Positions 49,383 through 57,808 of a stretch of 64,000 nt of DNA are shown here, one piece after another. Below the pieces are notes generated by a model that ran no database searches, was not told the origin of the DNA, and worked only from the letters and a program-made list of their open reading frames with translations. The DNA lies in contig NZ_JAYFNG010000013.1 of assembly GCF_034933565.1 (NCBI RefSeq), forward strand, positions 1 through 64,000, read 5' to 3'. The position numbers were made by a program, and so were the translations under genes. How positions within the stretch are numbered: the first letter of the stretch is position 1; the number at the start of each line of letters is the position of its first letter. This stretch comes from Raineyella sp034933565. Its GTDB lineage: Bacteria > Actinomycetota > Actinomycetes > Propionibacteriales > Propionibacteriaceae.

Positions 49383-50174
49383 ATGGCCTGGGATTACGAG
49401 AGCGTCGCCGCGGAGCTGCTCGCCTGCGAGGACGAGGTCCGCGACCGCGAACCGATCAGCGACGAGTGGCCCGAGCTGGCGAGCGACGTCGCCGGGGCGT
49501 ACGGCATCCAGGACGCCAACCTGGCCAAGCGCCTCGCCCGCGGGGAGAAGCTGATCGGCGTGAAGCTGGGGCTGACCTCCCGCGCGAAGCAGCAGCGGAT
49601 GGGCGTCGACATGCCCTTCGTCGCCTGGCTGACCGATGCGATGATCCTGCCCGCCGGCGACCCGGTGCCGCAGGACCGGCTGATCCACCCCCGGATCGAG
49701 CCCGAGCTGGTCTTCGTGATGAAGGACCGGCTCGAGGGGCCGGGCGTCACCGCCGCCCAGGCGATGGCCGCTGTCGGCCAGGTCCAGGGCGGTGGCGAGG
49801 TGATCGACTCCCGCTACAAGAACTTCCGCTTCACCGCAGGTGACGTGATCGCCGACAACGCCTCGTCCGGGGCCTTCTCCACCGGCCCGATCGCGGTCCG
49901 GCCCGAGGACGTCGATCTGTCCACCGAGGCGGTCCTGGTCGAGGTCAACGGCGAGATCGTCGACTCCGCCACCGGCGCCGCGGTGCAGGGCCACCCCGGC
50001 GAGGCGCTGGCGCTGGCCGCCAACGACCTCGCCAAGCGCGGCCTGGCGATCGAGGCCGGCTGGATCGTGCTCACCGGCGGCATCACCGACGCCTACTTCG
50101 CCACCCCCGGCACCTCCATCGCCTTCCACTTCACCAACCTCGGGTCGGTGCACTTCCACAGTGGTGATGAGTGA
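49383..50174 (+). CDS. xylI: 4-oxalocrotonate decarboxylase
   Basis: Protein of 263 aa, paralog of the preceding hydratase: GVKLGLTSRAKQQRMGV, RIEPELVFVM and DVIADNASSGAFSTGP. It decarboxylates 2-oxo-3-hexenedioate to 2-oxopent-4-enoate. ATG 49383 starts 3 bp after the hydratase stop. The stop shares a base with the tautomerase start, so translation is coupled. Confidence 0.87.
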   Translation: MAWDYESVAAELLACEDEVRDREPISDEWPELASDVAGAYGIQDANLAKRLARGEKLIGVKLGLTSRAKQQRMGVDMPFVAWLTDAMILPAGDPVPQDRLIHPRIEPELVFVMKDRLEGPGVTAAQAMAAVGQVQGGGEVIDSRYKNFRFTAGDVIADNASSGAFSTGPIAVRPEDVDLSTEAVLVEVNGEIVDSATGAAVQGHPGEALALAANDLAKRGLAIEAGWIVLTGGITDAYFATPGTSIAFHFTNLGSVHFHSGDE

Positions 50175-50386
50175 TGCCGCTGATCGAATGCACCCTCACC
50201 GAGGGACGGACCCCCGAGCAGCTCCGGGCCCTGATCACCCAGCTCACCGAGGCCGCGGTGACGGCGGTGGCGGCTCCCAAGGAGAGCATCCGCGTCGTCA
50301 TCCGGGAGATCCCGAAGACCCACTTCGCGGCCGGTGACGAGACGATCGCCGAGCGACAGGCCCGGCGGGCGGCCGCGCAGGGCTAG
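50174..50386 (+). CDS. xylH: 4-oxalocrotonate tautomerase
   Basis: Protein of 70 aa before Met removal, PLIECTLTEGRTPEQL at the N-terminus. Pro1 after Met cleavage is the catalytic base, so ATG 50174 is preferred over the GTG one codon earlier, which would bury the Pro. A conserved Arg-rich turn (VVIREIPKTHFAAG) carries the substrate Arg. It converts the enol to the keto form of 4-oxalocrotonate. Confidence 0.92.
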   Translation: MPLIECTLTEGRTPEQLRALITQLTEAAVTAVAAPKESIRVVIREIPKTHFAAGDETIAERQARRAAAQG

Positions 50387-50426
50387 CACCCCACAGACCA
50401 GCAGCACAGACAGGAAACAGGCACCC

Positions 50427-51896
50427 ATGCACAAGGTCATCACGCCGCGCAACGTGGCCAACTTCATCAACGGCCAGTACGTCGAGACCGGCGACACGTT
50501 CGATGTCCTCTACCCGGTCACCGGCGAGGTCACCGCGCACGTCCACACTGCCGGCCAGGCCGAGGTGGACGCCGCGGTGGCGGCCGCCCGGGCCGCGCTG
50601 AGCGGTCCGTGGGGCCAGCTCACCACCGATCAGCGGATCGAGCTCGTCCTCGACATCGCCAACGGCATCACCAAGCGGTTCGACGACTTCCTCGAGCTCG
50701 AGGTCCTCGACACCGGCAAGCCGTACTCGGTCGCCTCCCACGTGGACATCCCGCGTGGCGCCGCGAACTTCAAGGCCTTCGCGCACACCCTCAAGGAGCA
50801 CGCGACCGAGACCTTCCGGATGGACACCCCCGACGGCAACGGTGCCTGGAACTTCGGCGTCCGCCGCCCCCGTGGCGTCATCGGCATCATCTCGCCGTGG
50901 AACCTGCCGCTGCTGCTGATGACCTGGAAGGCCGGCCCCGCCCTGGCCATGGGCAACACCGTCGTGGTGAAGCCTTCCGAGGTCACCCCGTCCACCGCCT
51001 CGCTGCTCGGCGAGGTGATGAACGAGGTGGGCGTGCCGGCCGGTGTCTACAACGTGGTGAACGGTTTCGGCAGGACCGGCGCGATGATCACCTCGCACCC
51101 GGACGTCGACGGGATCACCTTCACCGGTGAGACCGTGACCGGCTCGATCATCATCAAGGCGACCGCCGACACGCTGAAGGCCACCTCGATGGAGATGGGC
51201 GGCAAGAACGCCGGCATCGTCTTCGAGGACGCCGACCTCGACCTGGCGGTCAAGGAGCTGGGCCGGTCCTGCTTCCTCAACACCGGCCAGGTCTGCCTCG
51301 GCACCGAGCGGGTCTACGTCCACGAGTCGATCTTCGGTCAGGTCCGTGACCGGCTGAAGGACTACGCCGAGAACGAGCTGACGTACGGCTACCCCGACGA
51401 CGACGCGATGAACTTCGGCCCGGTGGTCTCCGATGAGCACCGCGACAAGGTGCTGTCGTACTACCGTCTCGCCGAGGAGGAGGGCGCCACGGTGGTCACC
51501 GGTGGCGGCGCCCCGACGTTCGGCGACGAGCGTGACGGTGGCTCCTGGGTCGAGCCGACCATCTGGACCGGTCTGGCGCACGACTCGCGCGTCGCCACCG
51601 AGGAGATCTTCGGCCCGGCCGTCGCGCTGATCCCGTTCACCGACGAGGACGAGGTGATCAGGCTCGCCAACGACACCAAGTACGGTCTGTCGGCGACCTT
51701 CTTCACCAAGGACATGTCGCGTGCGCTGCGGGTCGCCCCGCAGCTCGAGGCCGGCATCGTCTGGGTGAACTCCTGGTTCCTCCGCGACCTGCGCACCTCG
51801 TTCGGCGGCATGAAGCACTCCGGCATCGGCCGCGAGGGCGGCGTGCACGGCCTGGAGTTCTACACCGAGATCTCCAACGTCTGCATCAAGATCTGA
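50427..51896 (+). CDS. xylG: 2-hydroxymuconic semialdehyde dehydrogenase
   Basis: Protein of 489 aa, aldehyde dehydrogenase superfamily. It has the NAD site FTGETVTGSIIIKATA, the catalytic Glu in MEMGGKNAGIVF, the catalytic Cys in NTGQVCLGTERV and a C-terminal FGGMKHSGIGREGG. It oxidises the ring-cleavage product to 2-hydroxymuconate (oxalocrotonate branch). ATG 50427 follows CAGGAAACAGG. Last gene of the cluster, with a strong terminator after it. Confidence 0.92.
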   Translation: MHKVITPRNVANFINGQYVETGDTFDVLYPVTGEVTAHVHTAGQAEVDAAVAAARAALSGPWGQLTTDQRIELVLDIANGITKRFDDFLELEVLDTGKPYSVASHVDIPRGAANFKAFAHTLKEHATETFRMDTPDGNGAWNFGVRRPRGVIGIISPWNLPLLLMTWKAGPALAMGNTVVVKPSEVTPSTASLLGEVMNEVGVPAGVYNVVNGFGRTGAMITSHPDVDGITFTGETVTGSIIIKATADTLKATSMEMGGKNAGIVFEDADLDLAVKELGRSCFLNTGQVCLGTERVYVHESIFGQVRDRLKDYAENELTYGYPDDDAMNFGPVVSDEHRDKVLSYYRLAEEEGATVVTGGGAPTFGDERDGGSWVEPTIWTGLAHDSRVATEEIFGPAVALIPFTDEDEVIRLANDTKYGLSATFFTKDMSRALRVAPQLEAGIVWVNSWFLRDLRTSFGGMKHSGIGREGGVHGLEFYTEISNVCIKI

Positions 51897-51942
51897 CCCT
51901 TGACCGAGATCTGACCCCGATCGCCGGACCCGGTCCGGTGTT

Positions 51943-51985
51943 CGCCAGGAGGGCGACCCGCTGCGGCGAGGTCGCCCTTCTGGCG
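51943..51985 (+). terminator. Terminator after xylG
   Basis: CGCCAGGAGGGCGACC (51943-51958), 11-nt loop, GGTCGCCCTTCTGGCG (51970-51985): 16 bp with one wobble. It lies 47 bp after the xylG stop, at the right edge of the catabolic cluster. Confidence 0.85.
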
Positions 51986-52066
51986 TCTGGGGCGCGTCCG
52001 GGATGACAGGTCCGGGGCGCAGGTCGCGGGTCTCGGGTCGGGGGCAAGCAGGGCCAGGCGTGCCGG

Positions 52067-52825
52067 TCAGGGACGCAGGCTCGCCTTCAGGTCGGGCGGC
52101 AGCAACTTCCCGGCGGCGGCCAGCCGTTCCACCAGCACCGCGACGCCGGCGTTGGCGGCCATGATGCCGATCAGCACCAGCAGCTGGGAGGCGCCTGCCT
52201 GGATGGGGGAGCCGCCGCCGAGCAGAACACCGATGAACGCGCCCGGCAGGGTCACCAGCCCGACCGTACGGGTGGTGTCGATGTTGGGCATCAGGGCCTC
52301 GGCCGTCCCCGGGTGGATGATCTGACGGATGGCCCAGGGCCGTTCGAAACCGAGCGCGAGGGCGGCCTCGTACTGCCCGCGTTGCTCCCGCAGCGCCGGG
52401 AAGGCGCGGCGGGTGACCAAGGTGTGCGCGTTCATCGCGTTGCCGACGATGATACCCACGATCGGGATGATCGCCGCACCGTTCCACGGCGATGCGCCGG
52501 ACAGGAAGATCACCGCGGCGACCGGCACGATGCCGCCCGCGATCGCCACCGCTACCCAGCCGATCGCGTTGCGGACCCCGGCCCGGCCCGCGGCCGTCCA
52601 GGTGGCGATGCAGAACATCAGCAACACGAACAGCAGCGCCGACCAGACGTACCGTACGGCGGCCACGATGATGAACGAGACCACGGCCAGCTGCAGGACC
52701 GCCCGCACTGCGGCGATCACCTGCTGGCGGGCCAGGCCCAGCTCACCGAGGCGGGACAGCAGCACCGACAGGGCGACGAGCGCCACCAGGGCGATGGCCA
52801 GCCCCCAGCCCAGATCGACAGTCAC
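52067..52825 (-). CDS. FetB/UPF0014 family ABC permease
   Basis: Protein of 252 aa with about 6-7 membrane segments. The family motifs IIPIVGIIVGNAMNAHTL, EAALALGFERPWAI and LPGAFIGVLLGGGSPIQAG are present. FetB-type permeases with FetA ATPases are linked to iron or metal export and oxidative stress resistance. No ATPase gene is adjacent in this window, so the partner must be encoded elsewhere. The gene reads toward the xylG terminator. Confidence 0.85.
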   Translation of the reverse strand: MTVDLGWGLAIALVALVALSVLLSRLGELGLARQQVIAAVRAVLQLAVVSFIIVAAVRYVWSALLFVLLMFCIATWTAAGRAGVRNAIGWVAVAIAGGIVPVAAVIFLSGASPWNGAAIIPIVGIIVGNAMNAHTLVTRRAFPALREQRGQYEAALALGFERPWAIRQIIHPGTAEALMPNIDTTRTVGLVTLPGAFIGVLLGGGSPIQAGASQLLVLIGIMAANAGVAVLVERLAAAGKLLPPDLKASLRP

Positions 52826-52920
52826 GCTGTCACCCTACTCACGCGGGTGGGCAGGGTGACGCGGCGGCCACGGCGCACCGGTCACCTCTGCCGACAGGGC
52901 TCCTGTCGGTGAGGGTCATG

Positions 52921-53010
52921 TGCCGGTGAGGGTGACCCTGTGGCCGAGGATCACGTGCCGGTGAGGATGACCCTGTGGCCGAGGATCACGTGCCGGTGAG
53001 GGTGACCCTG
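52921..53010. repeat. 35-bp tandem repeat
   Basis: A 35-bp unit starting TGCCGGTGAGGGTGACCCTG lies at 52921-52955 and, with one change, at 52956-52990; a 20-bp third copy follows. It sits between the divergent end of the HtrA gene and the start of the permease gene. Confidence 0.9.
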
Positions 53011-53021
53011 CCGGTGAGGGG

Positions 53022-54443
53022 TCACTTGCCGGCGAGGGTCACCTTGATCTGCTGGGTGGTGGCGTCGCGGCTGACGTCGAGGGTGACGGTGTCGCCGACC
53101 TGTTGGCTGCGGACCCGGGCGGCCAGGCTGACCGATCCGGTGATCGGCACCCCGTCCATGCCGGTGATGACGTCGCCCGTCCGGACGCCGCCCTTGGCGG
53201 CCGGTGACCCTGAGCTGACCGATTTGACCTCGGCGCCGACGACCTGCTGGCCACCGACGGTGCTGACCCCGTCAGTGGTGGAGACCCCGAGCAGGGGCGT
53301 GGTGGCGCTGCCCTTGTTGATCAGCTCGTTGGTGACCGCCCGCACCTGGTCGGCACGGATCGCGAAGCCGATGCCGATGTTGCCGGACTGGCTGTTGGAG
53401 GAGCTGCCGAGCGTGGCGATCGACGAGGTGAGGCCGATCAGCTGGCCCGAGGCGTTGACCAGGGCACCGCCCGAGTTGCCCGGGTTGATCGCGGCGGAGG
53501 TCTGGATCGCGTCGGTGACCACGGTGGTGTCGGCCGACTGGGTCTGCCCCTGGGAGAACGGGGACTGCTGCTGGTTCTCGCTCGACGACGACCTGACCGG
53601 CCGGTGCAGGGCCGAGACGATGCCGGTGGTCACGCTGCCGGACAGCCCCAGTGGATTGCCGATCGCCATCACCGGGTCGCCCACCGCCACCTTGTTGACG
53701 TCGCCGAAGGCGATCGGGGTGAGGTCGCTCGGCGGATCGGTGAGCTTGATCACCGCCAGGTCGGTGCCCGGGTCGGTGCCGACGATGGTGGCCTTGTGGA
53801 TGGTGTTGTTGTTCAGGGTGACGCTGATCTGTCCGTTTTGGCCGCCGCTCACCACGTGGTTGTTGGTGGCGATGTGGCCCTGCGTGTCGAGGATGACCCC
53901 CGACCCCTCCGCCCCGTTGTTGCCGGACGTGACGGTGATCGAGACCACGGCCGGTTCGACGGACTTCGCGACCGTCGCCCAGTCGACGGCCGTGCCGTTG
54001 CCCTGGACCACCGGGGTGGTCGTGCCGCCCGTCACCACCTGGTTGTTCATGCCGGTGGCGGCCAGGGTGGCCGCCGAGCCGACGCCGCCGCCGAGCAGCG
54101 CGCCGACCAGGACGAGGGCGACCAGCCGGCCGGATCCGCTCCGCGGCTTGTGGGGCGGCTGCAGCTGGCCGGGGCCCGGCGTCGGGGCGGCCGCCTGACC
54201 GCTGGCCGGCCACTGCGGCGAGGACTGCCACGGCGGGCCGTACGGGGCCTGGGGCTGTCCGTAGGGGGTCTGCGGTTGTCCGTACGTGGTCTGTCCGTAC
54301 GGGGCCTGTCCGCGCCCGGCTGCGTGGGTCTGGTCCTGGGCACTCTCGGGGGCGGGTGCGGGCCGCTCGCCCGGGGTCTGACCGGGCGTCGGTGACCCGC
54401 CGGCGGGCTGTTCGAACGATGGGGGACCGGGGTGCTCCGACAT
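53022..54443 (-). CDS. HtrA/DegP-type membrane-anchored serine protease
   Basis: Protein of 473 aa. The cytoplasmic lead (1-105) is Pro/Gln/Gly-rich with YGQPQ repeats; one membrane segment lies at about 106-129. The trypsin-like domain has the triad His196 (NNHVV), Asp228 (GTDLAVIK) and Ser324 (NPGNSGGAL), and a C-terminal PDZ domain lies at about 380-470. It cleaves misfolded or signal-carrying envelope proteins. ATG 54443 follows GGAGGAGAAC. Divergent from dnaG. Confidence 0.92.
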   Translation of the reverse strand: MSEHPGPPSFEQPAGGSPTPGQTPGERPAPAPESAQDQTHAAGRGQAPYGQTTYGQPQTPYGQPQAPYGPPWQSSPQWPASGQAAAPTPGPGQLQPPHKPRSGSGRLVALVLVGALLGGGVGSAATLAATGMNNQVVTGGTTTPVVQGNGTAVDWATVAKSVEPAVVSITVTSGNNGAEGSGVILDTQGHIATNNHVVSGGQNGQISVTLNNNTIHKATIVGTDPGTDLAVIKLTDPPSDLTPIAFGDVNKVAVGDPVMAIGNPLGLSGSVTTGIVSALHRPVRSSSSENQQQSPFSQGQTQSADTTVVTDAIQTSAAINPGNSGGALVNASGQLIGLTSSIATLGSSSNSQSGNIGIGFAIRADQVRAVTNELINKGSATTPLLGVSTTDGVSTVGGQQVVGAEVKSVSSGSPAAKGGVRTGDVITGMDGVPITGSVSLAARVRSQQVGDTVTLDVSRDATTQQIKVTLAGK

Positions 54444-54572
54444 TGTTCTCCTCCAAGATCGCAGGACGCTTGCTCTGACCACCATGTTCGCCGCTGATTC
54501 AAGGAAGCTGATGGTTTCCTGTGCGCTGCTTGAGAACGGCGGCGGTGGACCGGCCACGTACACTGACACCTT

Positions 54573-56573
54573 GTGGCAGGCCGGATCAATGAGGAGGATA
54601 TCGCCCTGGTGCGGGAGCGCGCCCGGATCGATGACGTGGTGAGTCCGTACGTGACGCTGCGGCGTGCCGGCGCCGGGTCGCTCAAGGGGTTGTGTCCCTT
54701 CCACGACGAGAAGACCCCGAGCTTCCAGGTGACCCCCGCGCGCGGGCTCTACTACTGCTTCGGCTGCGGCGAGGGCGGGGACGCCATCACCTTCCTGCAG
54801 AAGAAGGAGAACCTGTCCTTCGTCGAGGCGGTCGAGCGGCTGGCCGACCAGTTCAACGTGCAGCTCCGCTACGTCGACGACGGTGGCCGCACCTCCGACT
54901 CCGGCAATCGGCGCCGACTCACCGAGGCGAACCGGCTCGCGGCGGAGTTCTTCGCCCACCAGCTGACCACCCCGGACGCGCTCGAGGGGCGGCGTTTCCT
55001 CGACGGCCGCGGCTTCGATCGGCAGGCGGCCGAGCATTTCGGGATCGGCTTCGCGCCGCGCGGCGGCCGCGACCTGCACAGCTTCCTGCGGCAGCGGGGG
55101 TTCCGCGACGAGGAACTGGTGCGGGCCGGCCTGGTCCGGGAGAACGGCGGCTGGGACTTCTTCCAGGGCCGCCTGATCTGGCCGATCCGCGACGCCGGCG
55201 GCGTGGTGCTCGGGTTCGGGGGCCGGCGGCTGTTCGACGACGACCGGTTGCCGGCGAAGTACATCAACACCCCCGAGACCACCGTCTACAAGAAGTCGCA
55301 CGTGCTGTACGGCCTCGACCTGGCCCGCCAGCCGATCGCGAAGAAGTCCCAGGCGGTGGTCGTGGAGGGCTACACCGATGTGATGGCGGCGCACCTGTCC
55401 GGGGTCGACACCGCGGTCGCGTCCTGCGGCACGGCGTTCGGCGACGACCACGCCCGGATCCTGCAGCGGTTGATCGGTCAGACCTCGGCCACCCAGGGCG
55501 AGGTGGTCTTCACCTTCGACGGCGATGCGGCCGGGCAGGCAGCGGCGCTGAAGGTCTTCCGGGGCGACGAGAATTTCATCACCCAGACGTACGTCGCGGT
55601 GGAGCCGCACGGCTGGGACCCGTGCGACCTGCGGATCAACGAGGGTGATGCGGCGGTGCGGGAGCTGATCGGCCGCCGGGTGCCGCTGTACCGCTTCGTG
55701 ATGGACAACGTGATCGCCGAGTACGACCTGGATCGCGCCGACGGGCGGCTGGCGGCGCTGCGGGCCGCGGCCCCGCTGGTCGCCGCCATCCGGGACCGTT
55801 CCCTGGTGGCGGCGTACGTCCACGAGCTGGCCGGGCTGCTCGGGATGGACGTCGAGGAGGTCCGCCGGGAGGTCGCCCGGGCCGAACGCGGCGGGCAGGG
55901 CGCTCGGGGTGGCCGCGGTGACCAGGGCAGCCCCGGCGGTAGGGCCCAGCAGGGCGGCCGGGCCCAGCAGGGCGGCCGCGGCGGGGCGCGCGATGCCGGC
56001 CCCGCCGAGCCGGCGGTCGGCGCCGACCAGCTCCAGCCGGCCCCCGCGGCGGCGACGCTGCTGCCGCTGCCCGACCCGCGCGACCCGGCGCTGGTGATCG
56101 AGCGGGGCACGGTCCAGTTGCTGGTCCAGGTGCCGTGGACGTTCAGCGTCGACTGGGGCGGGCTGGAGTCGGACGATTTCGTGCACCCGGCCTATCGGCG
56201 GATCGCCCAGACCGCGCGCCTGGTGTTCGCGATGTACGGGGAGCCGGCCGGGGTGCTGCCGGAGGGCTTCGACACGACCACCTGGATGCAGCTGATCCGG
56301 GAGGGCTGCGACGACGCCAACGCCGAGCAGGTGCTGATCGCCCTGTCGGTCGAGCCGCTGTTGCGTGATCCGGATCCTCTCTATGCCGACGCGTACGCGG
56401 CCCGGCTGCAGCTGCAGCGGGTGAACGAGGCGATCGCCACCCTCAAGGGCCGGATGCAGCGCACCAACCCGCTCGAGCACGCCGAGGAGCACCGGCAGAT
56501 GTTCACCGACCTGCTGGCCTGGGAGACGGCCCGCAAGGACCTGCAGGCGCGATCGGTGGCCGTGCCGGACTGA
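54573..56573 (+). CDS. dnaG: DNA primase
   Basis: Protein of 666 aa. The zinc site is Cys41, His44, Cys62, Cys65 (CPFHDEKTPSF, YYCFGCGEGGD). The Toprim domain has VVVEGYTDVMAAH and FDGDAAGQAA. The C-terminal helicase-binding domain is present. A Gly/Gln/Arg-rich linker with internal GGRAQQ repeats (about 440-475) is unusual. GTG 54573 follows TACACT (54559-54564) by 8 nt, so leaderless. It makes RNA primers for replication. Confidence 0.96.
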   Translation: MAGRINEEDIALVRERARIDDVVSPYVTLRRAGAGSLKGLCPFHDEKTPSFQVTPARGLYYCFGCGEGGDAITFLQKKENLSFVEAVERLADQFNVQLRYVDDGGRTSDSGNRRRLTEANRLAAEFFAHQLTTPDALEGRRFLDGRGFDRQAAEHFGIGFAPRGGRDLHSFLRQRGFRDEELVRAGLVRENGGWDFFQGRLIWPIRDAGGVVLGFGGRRLFDDDRLPAKYINTPETTVYKKSHVLYGLDLARQPIAKKSQAVVVEGYTDVMAAHLSGVDTAVASCGTAFGDDHARILQRLIGQTSATQGEVVFTFDGDAAGQAAALKVFRGDENFITQTYVAVEPHGWDPCDLRINEGDAAVRELIGRRVPLYRFVMDNVIAEYDLDRADGRLAALRAAAPLVAAIRDRSLVAAYVHELAGLLGMDVEEVRREVARAERGGQGARGGRGDQGSPGGRAQQGGRAQQGGRGGARDAGPAEPAVGADQLQPAPAAATLLPLPDPRDPALVIERGTVQLLVQVPWTFSVDWGGLESDDFVHPAYRRIAQTARLVFAMYGEPAGVLPEGFDTTTWMQLIREGCDDANAEQVLIALSVEPLLRDPDPLYADAYAARLQLQRVNEAIATLKGRMQRTNPLEHAEEHRQMFTDLLAWETARKDLQARSVAVPD

Positions 56574-56683
56574 GTGGTCCTGCCGGACTGATCCGTCCAC
56601 AGGGGGAATGGGCCCGGCCCGATCCGTCCACAGCCGACGGTCGAGCGGGGACGACACGCCGGGCACGGCCGGAGGCTGGGGCC

Positions 56684-57421
56684 ATGAGCTACCTGCGCAC
56701 CGACGAACCACGACTCTCCGCCGACGAGGAACGCGACCTGGCCCGCGCGATCGAGGCCGGGGTGATCGCCCGCCATCTGCTCGACGCCGGCGGGCCGTGC
56801 CTGCAGGCCGGGCCGGACGAGCTCCGGGCCGTGGTCGACCTGGGCACTCGGGCCCGCGCCCGCTTCCTGGCCGCCAACATCGGACTGGTGGTGCACCTCG
56901 TCCGCCGTGACGCCGGCCCCTCGGTCGCGGAGCGGGACGACCTGGTCCAGGAGGGATGTCTCGGTCTGGCGGAGGCGCTCGAGACCTTCGACTGGGCCAG
57001 GGGGACGCGGTTCTCGACCTGGGCCGTGCCGTACGTCCGGCACCGCATCGCCGAGGCCCGTCGGCTCGAACGGGGCGGCATCCGGATCCCGGTCCGGCGT
57101 CTGCGGGCGGCCGCGGCCGCAGGCGAGCAGGTGGTGAGCACCGCGTCCATCCATGGGGACGAGGAGCTGGAGGCGACCTGGTGGCGCGACGACACGACCG
57201 ACCCCGACGACGGTCCCGGCCGCGAGGAGCTGGTCCAGGGCTGGCGGGGGCTCAGCCGCGAGCAGCAGGCCGTGCTGGCCCACCGGTACGGCCTGGTCGA
57301 TGACGCCGCCAGGACCCAGGTCGCCACTGCGGCCGCGCTGGGGCTGCCGGTGAAACGGGTCCGGGCCACCGAGGAGGCGGCCCTGGCCCACCTGCGCGAG
57401 GTCTGCCTGGCGGGGCGCTGA
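56684..57421 (+). CDS. Sigma-70 family RNA polymerase sigma factor
   Basis: Protein of 245 aa. Region 1.2-like SADEERDLARAIEAG precedes region 2 with NIGLVVHLVRR, DLVQEGCLGLAEALETFDWARGTRFSTWAVPYVRHRI. Region 3 is short, and the region 4 part (LSREQQAVLAHRYGL, then RVRATEEAALAHLRE) has a weak helix-turn-helix. It lacks the long N-terminal part of the primary sigma factor, so it is a group 2 or 3 type alternative sigma. It lies 110 bp after dnaG, possibly in the same transcript. No anti-sigma gene is adjacent. Confidence 0.85.
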   Translation: MSYLRTDEPRLSADEERDLARAIEAGVIARHLLDAGGPCLQAGPDELRAVVDLGTRARARFLAANIGLVVHLVRRDAGPSVAERDDLVQEGCLGLAEALETFDWARGTRFSTWAVPYVRHRIAEARRLERGGIRIPVRRLRAAAAAGEQVVSTASIHGDEELEATWWRDDTTDPDDGPGREELVQGWRGLSREQQAVLAHRYGLVDDAARTQVATAAALGLPVKRVRATEEAALAHLREVCLAGR

Positions 57422-57520
57422 CCGCCCGGCTCGGTGGCGTGGGCGGGTCGGGCTCGGTGGCCGGTGCTGATCCGCTCCTGTTCGTCGTTCCCGACGCTGC
57501 GCGTAGGTTGCGCGCGCTGG

Positions 57521-57571
57521 AAACGAAGAACGCCCCGACAGGGTGTTCACCCTTGTCAGAGCGTGTTTTCG
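57521..57571 (+). terminator. Imperfect hairpin after sigma gene
   Basis: GACAGGG (57537-57543) pairs with CCCTTGTC with one bulge around a 6-nt loop; outer ACGAA/TTCGT segments extend it, followed by a TTTT run. A plausible terminator for the dnaG-sigma transcript, just before the oppositely oriented tRNA. Confidence 0.55.
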
Positions 57572-57647
57572 TGGCTCCCCCGACTGGACTCGAACCAGTA
57601 ACCCTTCGATTAACAGTCGAATGCTCTGCCAATTGAGCTACGGAGGA
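57572..57647 (-). tRNA. tRNA-Asn (GTT anticodon)
   Basis: Reads TCCTCCGTAGCTCAATTGGC at the 5' end. The anticodon loop is CTGTTAA (GUU), the T-loop GGTTCGAGTCC, and the acceptor stem TCCTCCG pairs with CGGGGGA (one G-U pair). CCA is encoded. All arms fold normally. Confidence 0.96.
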
Positions 57648-57808
57648 TCAGGCACCTGCAGGCGCTGGCGCCGAGAAAGAACATTAGCATCGGATGCCCG
57701 AGGCACCAAATCGAGGCCGTCCGCCGCAGGGTCGTTACCCGCGTACGGGTCGTTCATCGACGATGCACCCGGTGACCGGCGAGGTGCTCAGTCGTCCCCC
57801 CACGGCGT

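Noticed and set aside
52921..53010. Tandem repeats as a possible CRISPR array
   Set aside because: Units are directly adjacent with no unique spacers, and no cas genes are present.
53022..56711. A single 1229-codon open frame on the minus strand
   Set aside because: Only the part from 54443 down encodes the HtrA-type protease; the rest is the antisense frame of dnaG, kept open by high G+C.
57572..57647. tRNA-Asn as an island attachment site
   Set aside because: Both flanks are ordinary genes and no repeat of its 3' end was seen.
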